Shown here: piece by piece, positions 17,979-25,652 of the stretch
Position numbering within the stretch: position 1 is the first letter of the stretch
How the letters are laid out: every line of letters begins with the position of its first letter
Source: JAQGMV01 sp035626595
GTDB lineage: Bacteria; Pseudomonadota; Gammaproteobacteria; Burkholderiales; SG8-41
Reading direction: 5' to 3'
Assembly: GCA_035626595.1 (NCBI GenBank)
Contig: DASPNJ010000090.1
Span: forward strand, 37,319-101,318
DNA length: 64,000 nucleotides
The notes under the pieces: generated by a model
Seen by the model: the letters and a program-made list of their open reading frames with translations, nothing else
Told to the model about the DNA's origin: nothing
Databases searched by the model: none
Made by a program: the position numbers and the translations under genes

Positions 17979-18430
17979 CGCTCGGCGCGGCCGCAGCTCT
18001 GCTGGGACGTGCGCATCGACGCATCTACCGACGCCCGCTGCACGAACTTGTGCAGCGTGACGCCCTCGTCGGCGTTTCGAAAGCCGAACGTACGGCAGAT
18101 CTGCTGTCCTTTGGAATCGAGGAAGATCAGATTCGGCGTGCCGCGAACGCCGAATTGCTTCGCGAGCTGATTGTTGCCGCTATAGACCTCGCTCTCGACG
18201 AAGTGATAGCTCGGCTTGTAGGTGGACGCCAGCCGCTCGGTCTTGAGGAGCCCTTCCAGGGCCCGGCAGCCCGCTCAGTTCTCGGCGGTGAAAAAAATCA
18301 TCACGGGTTTGCCGTCCTTCGCGGCCGCTGCAAGCGCCTGGTCGAGCGAGACGTGCTTGTAACCGGACGGAAAGCCGGCGAACGCCGGCAACGACAGCAG
18401 GAGAGACGACAGGATTGCAATAGCGCGCAT
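17975..18430 (-). CDS. Exported thioredoxin-like protein with in-frame UGA at the active site (probable selenoprotein)
   Basis: Reading codon 52 (TGA, 18277-18275) as selenocysteine gives 151 residues. MRAIAILSSLLLSLPAFAG is a signal peptide. KPVMIFFTAEN-U-AGCR is the thioredoxin active-site strand and helix with UxxC instead of CxxC, and FGVRGTPNLIFLD holds the cis-proline loop. AAGGAG precedes ATG 18430. After the TGA the frame keeps typical thioredoxin-fold sequence for 99 codons and ends in an ATGA overlap with the next gene. A SECIS-like hairpin lies at 18248-18264. Alternatives are a nonsense mutation (TGC to TGA) or a sequence error. No sel genes are visible in the window. Confidence 0.6.
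18248..18264 (-). promoter_or_regulatory. Candidate bacterial SECIS hairpin
   Basis: On the minus strand, 10 bases after the TGA, GGGCCC pairs with GGGCTC (six pairs, one G-U) around the loop TGGAA. The apical loop begins 16 bases after the TGA and has G at its second position. Both features fit what I recall of the bacterial SECIS model, a loop 16-37 bases from UGA with a G in its first two bases. The stem is short, and such hairpins also arise by chance in GC-rich DNA. Confidence 0.4.
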
Positions 18431-18550
18431 CTAAGAGCTCCTTCCAACGTGCATCTTGATCGACTTGCCTCGAACTAACGCTCGTCCCGCACCGCGCGTG
18501 CGCCTGGGAGAGCTTGTTTACAATGGCGAGTCCTCCGGCAATCTTAAACG

Positions 18551-19528
18551 ATGAATACGCGCTTCCCCGCCATCCTCGCATGCGCGCTCGCTACAGCAAT
18601 CACGGGCGCCGCCGCGGCCCAGACCGCGGGCTATCCGACTCGTCCTCTGCGGCTGATCGTCCCATTCCCGCCCGGCGGCGGTAACGACATCCTGGCCCGT
18701 GCAGTCGGCCAGCGCCTCGCCGAGGTGATCGGCCAGCAGGTCGTGGTGGACAACCGCGGCGGCGCCGGCGGCGTCATCGGCGGCGAGCTGGCGGCGACCG
18801 CGCCGCCCGACGGCTACACGCTCTTTCTCGGCAGTCTCGGTGGCCTCGCGCACAATCCGGCGCTCAAGCCGAACCTGCCCTACAACCCGCCGCGCGACTT
18901 TGCGCCGATCTCGCTGCTGGCGACATCGTCGTTCATCGTCGCCGCGCATCCTTCGGTGCCGGTGAAGTCGATCGCGGACTTGATTGCGCTCGCGAAAGCG
19001 AAGCCGAACACGCTCAATTACGCGTCGGCCGGACCGGGGTCTTCGCTCCACATGACGGGCGAGCTCTTCAAGTACGCGACGGGCACGCAGATCGTGCACG
19101 TGCCGTACAAGGGCACGGGCCCCGCGCTCATCGATCTCGTCGCCGGCCGCACTCAGCTCATCTTCAGCACGATGCCGCCGGCCCTGCCGCACGTGAAAAG
19201 CGGGAAGCTCCGCGCGCTCGCCACGACCGCAGCCAAGCGTGCGGCCGCGACGCCCGATGTGCCGACGGTTGCGGAATCCGGCGTGAAAGGCTTCGACGTC
19301 TCCAATTGGCAAGGCATCGTTACGCAGACGAAGGTGCCGGCGGCCATCGTGAAAAAGCTGCACGCGGACCTCATGAAGACGCTCGCGCTGCCCGGCATGT
19401 CCGACACGCTGATGGCGCAAGGCCTGGAGCCCGCCAGCAGCACGCCGCAGCAATTCGCCGCGCTGATCCGTTCGGAGATCGAGAAGTACCGCAAGCTCGT
19501 CGTTGCGGCACGCATCACCGTCGACTGA
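18551..19528 (+). CDS. TTT-family (Bug/TctC) periplasmic substrate-binding protein
   Basis: 325 residues with a signal peptide (ACALATAITGAAAAQT). Diagnostic Bug segments are YPTRPLRLIVPFPPGGG, VVVDNRGGAGGVIGGELAA, PPDGYTLFLG and HVPYKGTGPALIDLVAGR. These proteins bind a carboxylate in the periplasm for a TctAB-type carrier or act as sensors. No tctA or tctB gene is in the window. It is divergent from the UGA-containing gene and followed after 15 bases by a second TTT gene, so the two are likely cotranscribed. The ligand cannot be predicted. Confidence 0.93.
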   Translation: MNTRFPAILACALATAITGAAAAQTAGYPTRPLRLIVPFPPGGGNDILARAVGQRLAEVIGQQVVVDNRGGAGGVIGGELAATAPPDGYTLFLGSLGGLAHNPALKPNLPYNPPRDFAPISLLATSSFIVAAHPSVPVKSIADLIALAKAKPNTLNYASAGPGSSLHMTGELFKYATGTQIVHVPYKGTGPALIDLVAGRTQLIFSTMPPALPHVKSGKLRALATTAAKRAAATPDVPTVAESGVKGFDVSNWQGIVTQTKVPAAIVKKLHADLMKTLALPGMSDTLMAQGLEPASSTPQQFAALIRSEIEKYRKLVVAARITVD

Positions 19529-19543
19529 GGAGGGAAACGTCAC

Positions 19544-20506
19544 ATGAGCCGGAGCATCGTGGGTGCGCTCGCGCTTGTCGCCGCCGTAGCCGCCGCACAC
19601 GCACAGGAATATCCCGCGAAACCCGTGCGCCTGATCATTCCATGGGCCGCGGGCGGATCGACGGACTCGATCGGTCGCATACTCTTGCCGAAGCTCGTGG
19701 AGGCGACCGGGCAGCAATGGATCATCGATAACCGCAGCGGCGCCACCGGCACGATCGGGCACGCCCTGGCGGCGAAGGCGCCCGCCGACGGCTACACGCT
19801 GCTGCTCGCCACGAACAGCACGTTCGCGATCGCGCCCCACCTCTACAAGACGCTCCAGTACGACAACGAAAAAGCGTTCGCGCCGATCTCGCTGGTGGCG
19901 ATCAGCCCGCAGATTCTCTCGGTGCATCCGTCACTGCCGGTGAAATCGGTGAAGGACCTGATCGCGCTTGCCCGTGCGAAACCTGACCAGATCCCGTTTT
20001 CGACCGCCGGGGTCGGCGCAACGAGCCACATGGCGACCGAGCTGCTCATGAACCTGGCCAAGATCCGGCTTCGGCACGTGCCGTACAAGGGCGGCGCGCC
20101 GTCGGCGCAGGCGCTGATCGGCGGCGAGACCGCCCTTTCGTTCGTGGACGTGATCACGGCGCTTCCGCAGGCGCAGGCCGGAAGGCTGCGCCCGATCGCG
20201 ACCAGCACCGCGAAACGCACGTCGCTCATGCCGGAGCTGCCGACGATCGCGGAATCGGGTCTGCCCGGCTTCGAATCCGTCACGTCATTCGCCCTGTTCG
20301 CGCCGGCGGGCACGCCGAAGGACGCCATCGCCAAAGTGCACCGGGAAGCGACGCGCGCGCTCGGCGCGGCCGACGTGCGCGACAAATTACGCGCGCAGGG
20401 GATCGACCCGGTGGGCAGCACGCCCGAAGAGCTCACGGCCCATCAGAAACGCGAAACCGCGAAGTGGGGCAAGGTCATTCGCGAGCAGAACATCAAGTTC
20501 GAATGA
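19544..20506 (+). CDS. TTT-family (Bug/TctC) periplasmic substrate-binding protein
   Basis: 320 residues. Signal peptide IVGALALVAAVAAAHAQ, then YPAKPVRLIIPWAAGGSTDS, WIIDNRSGATGTIGHALAA, PADGYTLLLATNS and HVPYKGGAPSAQALIGGE, all standard Bug blocks. GGAGGGAAAC precedes ATG 19544. It is tandem with the 18551 gene but clearly diverged from it in the ligand loops (PWAAGGS against PFPPGGG), so it probably binds a different acid. It is convergent with the LLM oxidoreductase operon. Confidence 0.93.
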   Translation: MSRSIVGALALVAAVAAAHAQEYPAKPVRLIIPWAAGGSTDSIGRILLPKLVEATGQQWIIDNRSGATGTIGHALAAKAPADGYTLLLATNSTFAIAPHLYKTLQYDNEKAFAPISLVAISPQILSVHPSLPVKSVKDLIALARAKPDQIPFSTAGVGATSHMATELLMNLAKIRLRHVPYKGGAPSAQALIGGETALSFVDVITALPQAQAGRLRPIATSTAKRTSLMPELPTIAESGLPGFESVTSFALFAPAGTPKDAIAKVHREATRALGAADVRDKLRAQGIDPVGSTPEELTAHQKRETAKWGKVIREQNIKFE

Positions 20507-20563
20507 CAAAGCGCGAGCGGCTGTCCGGACGGCGCCGGCTCAGTCACTCGCAGGCCGGCTGAA

Positions 20564-21625
20564 TCAGGCTGCCGCGCGCGCCTTCGCCGACTTGCTGAAC
20601 TGCGGCGCCACCTTGCCCATGAAGAGCCGAATGCTGTTTTCGGCGACCTCATAGGGCATCGGGCCGATTCGAAAAACCATCAGCAGACCGCCGACGCCGA
20701 TCTTGTCGATCTTCGCGATCTCTTCCGCGACCGTGGCGGGTGAGCCGCAGATGATCGAGTGCTGTGCCTGATCGCGCGCCGGGACGCCTGTTTCCTGCTT
20801 AAGCAGCAGGCCCTGCTCTTCGTAGACCTTCTTGCGCATGAGCTTGCGAAACTCCTGCTGATGCTCGAAAGCCGGCAGCGCGAGCCGTTTCGCCTCGGCA
20901 TCGGTCTCCGCGACGAAGATGTTGCGCCAGATCCAGGTGTCGTCGACGCAACGCGCAACCGTCTGCTCGTCATAACCCGAGTCGCGCAGGGTCCTGCGAT
21001 AGAGATCCATGCGGTGCTTCGTCACCTCGTTCGTCTGGATGTTCATGAGAAAGGGGCGGCCTTCACGGGCCATGCCGAGCATGGCTTCTTCGCTCGCGCA
21101 GGCGCGCACGATCGGCGGATGCGGTTTGGTGTAGGGCACCGGCCGCAGCTTGGGCAGCTGGATGTTCCAGTACTTACCCTCGTGCCGATAGTTCTCGGTG
21201 GTCCACGCCTCGATCATGATCTTCTCGGACTCGATCAGTCTTTCGTAGGCTTCCGCCGGGTCGATGCCGTAGCCCTGATAGTCGTAGACGTTGTAGGCGG
21301 TGCCGCGGCCGAGGCCCACCGTGAGACGGCCGCTGCTGATGTTGTCGATGAGGGACATCTGCTCGGCCATGCGGATCGGGTGATGGAGCGACATCTGCGC
21401 GACCGCGAAACCGATGTGGATGCGCTTCGTGCTGGCAGCGAGCGCGGCCGCGAAGCTCACGGGATCGACGTACGCGCAGATGCCGTCGAAGTGGTGTTCC
21501 GCGAGCCACAGCATGTCCATCCCGAGCTCGTCGCAGAGCTGACCTTCGCGCAGGCTTTCGTTGATGATGCGGTGGTCGAGCTCCGGGGTCGCCGCGGCGG
21601 GAAAGAGAAAATTGCTGAATTTCAT
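20564..21625 (-). CDS. LLM-class flavin-dependent oxidoreductase
   Basis: 353 residues of the bacterial luciferase-like monooxygenase fold, which uses reduced FMN and O2. Family blocks are AEHHFDGICAYVDP (about residue 40), IHIGFAVAQMSLHHPIRMAE, GRLTVGLGRGTAYNVYDYQG and, toward the C-terminus, ICGSPATVAEEIAKID. ATG 21625 has AAAGGA before it; the longer open frame reads through the neighbouring TTT gene in the wrong frame. It is the last gene of a GntR-TTT-LLM operon, suggesting oxidative attack on the imported or sensed compound. Confidence 0.88.
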   Translation of the reverse strand: MKFSNFLFPAAATPELDHRIINESLREGQLCDELGMDMLWLAEHHFDGICAYVDPVSFAAALAASTKRIHIGFAVAQMSLHHPIRMAEQMSLIDNISSGRLTVGLGRGTAYNVYDYQGYGIDPAEAYERLIESEKIMIEAWTTENYRHEGKYWNIQLPKLRPVPYTKPHPPIVRACASEEAMLGMAREGRPFLMNIQTNEVTKHRMDLYRRTLRDSGYDEQTVARCVDDTWIWRNIFVAETDAEAKRLALPAFEHQQEFRKLMRKKVYEEQGLLLKQETGVPARDQAQHSIICGSPATVAEEIAKIDKIGVGGLLMVFRIGPMPYEVAENSIRLFMGKVAPQFSKSAKARAAA

Positions 21626-21641
21626 CGCGATCCTTTGTCGG

Positions 21642-22631
21642 TCATTCAGGGCGGATATCGTTCTCGCGCGCGACGCGCGTCCATTTTTGAATCTCGGTGC
21701 GCAGGGTGCGTCCGAATTCGGCGCTCGACGACACCCACGGCTCGGCGCCCACCGCGGCAAGTCGCTGCGCGGTCTCCGGCTCGCGCAACACCGTTCCGAT
21801 CGTCGCATTGAGCTTGCCGAGCAGCGCCGGGGGCACGCTGGCAGGCGCGAGCATGCCCCACCAGATGCTGATCTCCGCGCCCGGCGCGCCGCTTTCGGCG
21901 ATCGTCGGCACCTCCGGCAGCAGCGCCGCCCTTTTCGCGCTGGTCACCGCGAGCGCTTTGACTTTCCCGGCGCGAACCTGCGGCAGCGTGAGCGGCATCG
22001 AGCCCCACATGAGCTGCACCTGCCCCGCGATCACGTCGGTCAGGGCCGGTGCGCCGCCCTTGTAAGGCACGTGAGTCATCCGCACGCCGGCTACGCGCGA
22101 GAACAGCGCGCCGCCGAAGTGGTTGATCCCGCCGATGCCCGCCGACGCGTAATTGAGGCTGCCGGGCTTCGCGCGCGCGATCCCGATCAAGCCTTTCACG
22201 TCGCTCGCGGGAAACGACGCGTGAGCGGCGACGACGAGCGGCCCGGCGCCGAGCGTCGCCACCGGCGCGAACGATGCCGCCGAGTCGTACGGCAGCTTCG
22301 GATGGACCGCGGCGCTCATGGTGTGCGAGACCGACATCAGCATGAGCGTATGGCCGTCGGGCGTAGCCCGTGCGGTGTGATCGCTCGCGATCATGCCATT
22401 CGCGCCGGGGCGGTTCTCGACCACCACCGGCTGGCCGAATCGCTCCGCGAGCTTCGACCCGACGAACCGGGCGAGGAGGTCGTTGCTGCTCGCGGGCAGA
22501 AAGCCGAGGACGATGCGCATCGGGCGCGCCGGGAACTCGCTTTGCGCGAGGGCGGGCAGCGCCCACAGCGCCAGCAACGCAGTCAGCGCGACAGCTCGGC
22601 GCTTATGAATACCGGTCTCGCCGACGCTCAA
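21642..22631 (-). CDS. TTT-family (Bug/TctC) periplasmic substrate-binding protein
   Basis: 329 residues. Signal peptide AVALTALLALWALPALAQ, then FPARPMRIVLGFLPASSND, VVVENRPGANGMIASDH, TPDGHTLMLMS and HVPYKGGAPALTDVIAGQ. It starts three bases after the stop of the GntR regulator and ends 16 bases before the LLM oxidoreductase. This binding protein, regulator and oxygenase therefore form one transcription unit. Confidence 0.93.
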   Translation of the reverse strand: MSVGETGIHKRRAVALTALLALWALPALAQSEFPARPMRIVLGFLPASSNDLLARFVGSKLAERFGQPVVVENRPGANGMIASDHTARATPDGHTLMLMSVSHTMSAAVHPKLPYDSAASFAPVATLGAGPLVVAAHASFPASDVKGLIGIARAKPGSLNYASAGIGGINHFGGALFSRVAGVRMTHVPYKGGAPALTDVIAGQVQLMWGSMPLTLPQVRAGKVKALAVTSAKRAALLPEVPTIAESGAPGAEISIWWGMLAPASVPPALLGKLNATIGTVLREPETAQRLAAVGAEPWVSSSAEFGRTLRTEIQKWTRVARENDIRPE

Positions 22632-22634
22632 TTG

Positions 22635-23360
22635 TCAGTCCTCCAGCTCGCCGGAAGCGGCGCTCAGGAAGCGCTCCTTGCCGCGCAGGATATGGTTCTC
22701 CATGGTCGCCGCCGCGCGCGTCGCGTCGCGGCTTGCGATCGCATCGACGATCGTGTGGTGCTCCCGGTTGGACGCTTCCAGTGCGCTCTTAGAGACGAGC
22801 CCGCGCCGCCGAAAGAGCCGAGACTCCTTGCCCAACCCCTGATAGACCGCCTGCAGGCGGCGGTTGCCGGCCGCGTGCACGAGCGCGGCGTGAAACTCGA
22901 CGTTCAGATCCTGGAAACGCGCTGTCTCGCCTTCGGCGCAGGCCGCATCCATCGCAACCGTCAGGTCACGCAGCTGGGCGAGTTGCTCGGGCGTGATACG
23001 CTGCGCCACGAGCTGCCCGGCGAGCCGCATGAGACCGGCGCGCAGATCGTAGAGATCGACCACTTCCGCGTGCGTGAGCTTGCGGACGAAAAAGCCGCGG
23101 TTGGCGCGCGCCTCCAGCAGCCCCGCCTGAACCAGCGAGCGGCACGCCTCGCGCACCGGGCCGCGGCTGATGCCGAGCCGCGCCGCGAGCGCGAGCTCGT
23201 TGATGCGCGCCCCGAGCTCGAGGTCGGCATCCAGGATCATGCGCTCGATCTCCGTCTCGCAGATTGCGACCAGCGTCTGGGATCGCCGCGTTTCCACGGC
23301 CTGCTCGGCATCGGTCGACAATGCCGGAGTAGCGCGCTTGCGTAAGGGGGAGACGCTCAT
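22635..23360 (-). CDS. GntR-family transcriptional regulator (FadR/FCD type)
   Basis: 241 residues: an N-terminal winged helix (NELALAARLGISRGPVREAC, about residues 50-69) and an all-helical FCD ligand domain with the metal-site His residues (DLNVEFHAALVHAAGNRRL and REHHTIVDAI). FadR-subfamily members are commonly repressors released by an organic acid. It heads the operon with the TTT and LLM genes and is divergent from the hydantoinase operon, so it may control both. The promoter at 23372-23400 would give a leader of only about five bases, so translation may be leaderless or start further in. Confidence 0.9.
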   Translation of the reverse strand: MSVSPLRKRATPALSTDAEQAVETRRSQTLVAICETEIERMILDADLELGARINELALAARLGISRGPVREACRSLVQAGLLEARANRGFFVRKLTHAEVVDLYDLRAGLMRLAGQLVAQRITPEQLAQLRDLTVAMDAACAEGETARFQDLNVEFHAALVHAAGNRRLQAVYQGLGKESRLFRRRGLVSKSALEASNREHHTIVDAIASRDATRAAATMENHILRGKERFLSAASGELED

Positions 23361-23371
23361 GAGGGTCAGGA

Positions 23372-23400
23372 CGATAAGCGGGATGAGATTAAACTGTCAA
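23372..23400 (-). promoter_or_regulatory. Near-consensus promoter for the gntR operon
   Basis: On the minus strand, TTGACA, 17 bases, TTATCG. The predicted transcript start would be about five bases before the gntR ATG. The surrounding CTGTCAACAG is a partial palindrome that could be a regulator site. Confidence 0.55.
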
Positions 23401-23441
23401 CAGATTACAATCCGTACTCGCATAAGACGCCGAGACTGCCA

Positions 23442-25652
23442 GTGACACAGGTACGACCGCGCACGGGACCTGCCGTGGACAAAAGAAGGAGAGCACGAAC
23501 ACACGTCAGGATTGCGGTGGATATCGGCGGGACGTTCACCGACGGCCTGGCCGCGCTGTCGCCAAGCGGCGAGATCTGGGTCGCAAAGACGCTGACGACA
23601 CCGCGGGATCCGGGCGAAGCCGTGACGACGGTCATTGCGGATCTGTTGAAGCAGATGGCCGGCGCGCGCAACGGCACGCCCGTCACCGAAGTGGTGCACG
23701 GCACGACGCTCGTCACCAACACGCTCATCGAGCGCAAGGGCGCGCCGACCGGCCTCGTGGTGACCAAAGGCACGCGTGACGTGCTCGACATCGGCCGCGA
23801 GTGGCGCTATGACCTGTACGATCTCAACCTCAAGATTCCCGAGCCGCTGGTCGCGCTGGAGAATCGCCGCGAAGCCGACGAGCGGCTCGACGCTGCCGGC
23901 GAAGTGGTCAAGCCGATCGATGACGTCGAGCTCGACCGCCTGCTGGAAGATATCGGCAAGCTCGGCGTGGACGCGGTTGCCGTGTGCCTGCTTCACGCGT
24001 ATGTGAACGACAGTCACGAGCGCAGGATCGCCCAAGCGATCGCGAAGCGCTACCCCAAGCTCGCGGTGTCGGTCTCGTCCGGCATCGCGCGCGAGATCCG
24101 CGAGTACGAGCGCATGTCCACCACGGTGGCGAACGCTTACGTGCAGCCGCTCGTGGCCGAGTACCTGCGCAACCTCGAGCAGCGCGTGAACGCGCTCGCC
24201 GCCGACGCGCCGCTGCGCATCATGGTGTCGAGCGGCGGCTTTACCTCCGGCGAAGCGGCGGCCGACACGCCGATTCTCCTGCTCGAATCGGGTCCCGCCG
24301 GCGGCGTGCTGTCCGCGCTCAACACCGCGCGCGCGAACGGCATCGATCGCATACTCGCCTTCGACATGGGCGGCACCACCGCCAAGGCATGCGTCGCGGT
24401 CGGCGGCGAGCCGCTGATCGCGCACAGCTTCGAAGCGGCGCGCGTCCACCGCTTCAAGCGCGGCTCGGGGCTGCCGATGCTGATCCCCAGCATCGACTTG
24501 ATCGAGATCGGCGCGGGCGGCGGATCGATCGCGCACGTGAACGAGCTCGGATTACTCAACGTCGGGCCCGAGAGCGCCGGCGCCGACCCCGGGCCCGCGT
24601 GCTACGGCGCGGGTGGCACGGGTGCGACCGTCACCGATGCCGATCTCGTGCTCGGCTACCTCAACCCGGACAACTTCCTCGGCGGTGAGATGAAGCTGCG
24701 GCGCGATCTCGCCGAAGCGGCGCTCGCGAAGCTCGCCGACGAGCTCGAGCTCCGCGTCACCGACATCGCGTGGGGCATCTGCAACATCGTCAACGAGAAC
24801 ATGGCCGCGGCCGCGCGCATCCACATCGCCGAGAAAGGCCATGACCCGCGCGAGTTCGCGATGGTCGCGACCGGCGGCGCCGGGCCGGTGCATGTCGTCG
24901 AGGTCGCGCGCAAGCTCCAGATTCCGCGCGTGCTCGCGACGATCGCGGCGGGCGCGGGCTCGTGTCTGGGACTTCTGGCCGCACCTGCGCGCGTCGACCG
25001 GAGCTGGTCGAACCCGACGCTCGTGAAAGACATCGAGTGGACGCGCGTCGCGAAGGTGTACGCCGACTTGAGAAAGGACGCCGAGAAGGAGCTTGCTTCG
25101 GCGGGTGCCGGCGACGCCCAAATCAAGTGGTGGATCGGCGCGGAAATGCGCTATGCAGGGCAGGGCCACAACGTCTCGGTGACGTTGCCGTGGGAAGCCA
25201 TGAGCGCCGTTCGTGCCGACCGCAAGTCGCGCAGCGCCGTTCGTGCCGAGCCCCAGTCGAAGCATGAACGGCGCGGCTTCGAAGCGCCGCTCATGAACGA
25301 GTTCGAGAAGCGCTACCGCCAGCTCTACGGTCACCTCGTGCCGAACGCCGCACCGCAGGTCGTCACGTGGCGCCTCACCGGCCGCTCGGTCGTTCAGAGC
25401 CACCGCTTCACGTGGGGCGACGAGCGTGTGTCGAACAAAGCCGTGATGCGCGGCAAGCGTGAAATCTATCTGCCGACCAAAGGCAAGTACGGCGCGGTCC
25501 CGGTGTACGACCGCTACTCGCTCAAGCCGGGGACGAAAGTCGCCGGCCCGCTGATTCTCGAAGAGCGTGAATCGACGCTCGTCGTGCCGATCAAAGCGGA
25601 CGTGCAGATCCTCAAGGACTACACGGTCTCGGTGCTGATCAAGGAGTTCTGA
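23442..25652 (+). CDS. hyuA: Hydantoinase A / oxoprolinase family protein
   Basis: 736 residues. The actin-like ATPase N-terminus is clear (VRIAVDIGGTFTDG, HGTTLVTNTLIERKG, FDMGGTTAKA). This family hydrolyses ATP to open 5-oxoproline or N-methylhydantoin rings or to carboxylate ketones with a HyuB partner. GTG 23442 and GTG 23475 are both possible starts. The TGA overlaps the ATG of the B subunit. Residues about 588-610 are an inserted Arg/Ser/Lys-rich stretch encoded by a dispersed repeat (25205-25272). The substrate is not predictable from sequence. Confidence 0.9.
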   Translation: MTQVRPRTGPAVDKRRRARTHVRIAVDIGGTFTDGLAALSPSGEIWVAKTLTTPRDPGEAVTTVIADLLKQMAGARNGTPVTEVVHGTTLVTNTLIERKGAPTGLVVTKGTRDVLDIGREWRYDLYDLNLKIPEPLVALENRREADERLDAAGEVVKPIDDVELDRLLEDIGKLGVDAVAVCLLHAYVNDSHERRIAQAIAKRYPKLAVSVSSGIAREIREYERMSTTVANAYVQPLVAEYLRNLEQRVNALAADAPLRIMVSSGGFTSGEAAADTPILLLESGPAGGVLSALNTARANGIDRILAFDMGGTTAKACVAVGGEPLIAHSFEAARVHRFKRGSGLPMLIPSIDLIEIGAGGGSIAHVNELGLLNVGPESAGADPGPACYGAGGTGATVTDADLVLGYLNPDNFLGGEMKLRRDLAEAALAKLADELELRVTDIAWGICNIVNENMAAAARIHIAEKGHDPREFAMVATGGAGPVHVVEVARKLQIPRVLATIAAGAGSCLGLLAAPARVDRSWSNPTLVKDIEWTRVAKVYADLRKDAEKELASAGAGDAQIKWWIGAEMRYAGQGHNVSVTLPWEAMSAVRADRKSRSAVRAEPQSKHERRGFEAPLMNEFEKRYRQLYGHLVPNAAPQVVTWRLTGRSVVQSHRFTWGDERVSNKAVMRGKREIYLPTKGKYGAVPVYDRYSLKPGTKVAGPLILEERESTLVVPIKADVQILKDYTVSVLIKEF
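25205..25272. repeat. Dispersed repeat E, inserted in frame in hyuA
   Basis: CGCCGTTCGTGCCGA occurs twice, followed by CAGTCGAAGCATGAACGGCG. This is the CGTTCGTGCTGAG-TGTCGAAGCA-GAACG repeat type common in proteobacteria. It encodes the AVRADRKSRSAVRAEPQSK stretch, which looks unlike the rest of the protein. A relative lies at 50527-50558. Confidence 0.6.

Noticed and set aside
18180..18581. Minus-strand 133-codon frame across the thioredoxin-like gene
   Set aside because: It reads the same DNA in another frame. It lacks a signal peptide and thioredoxin motifs, whereas the frame with the UGA has both.
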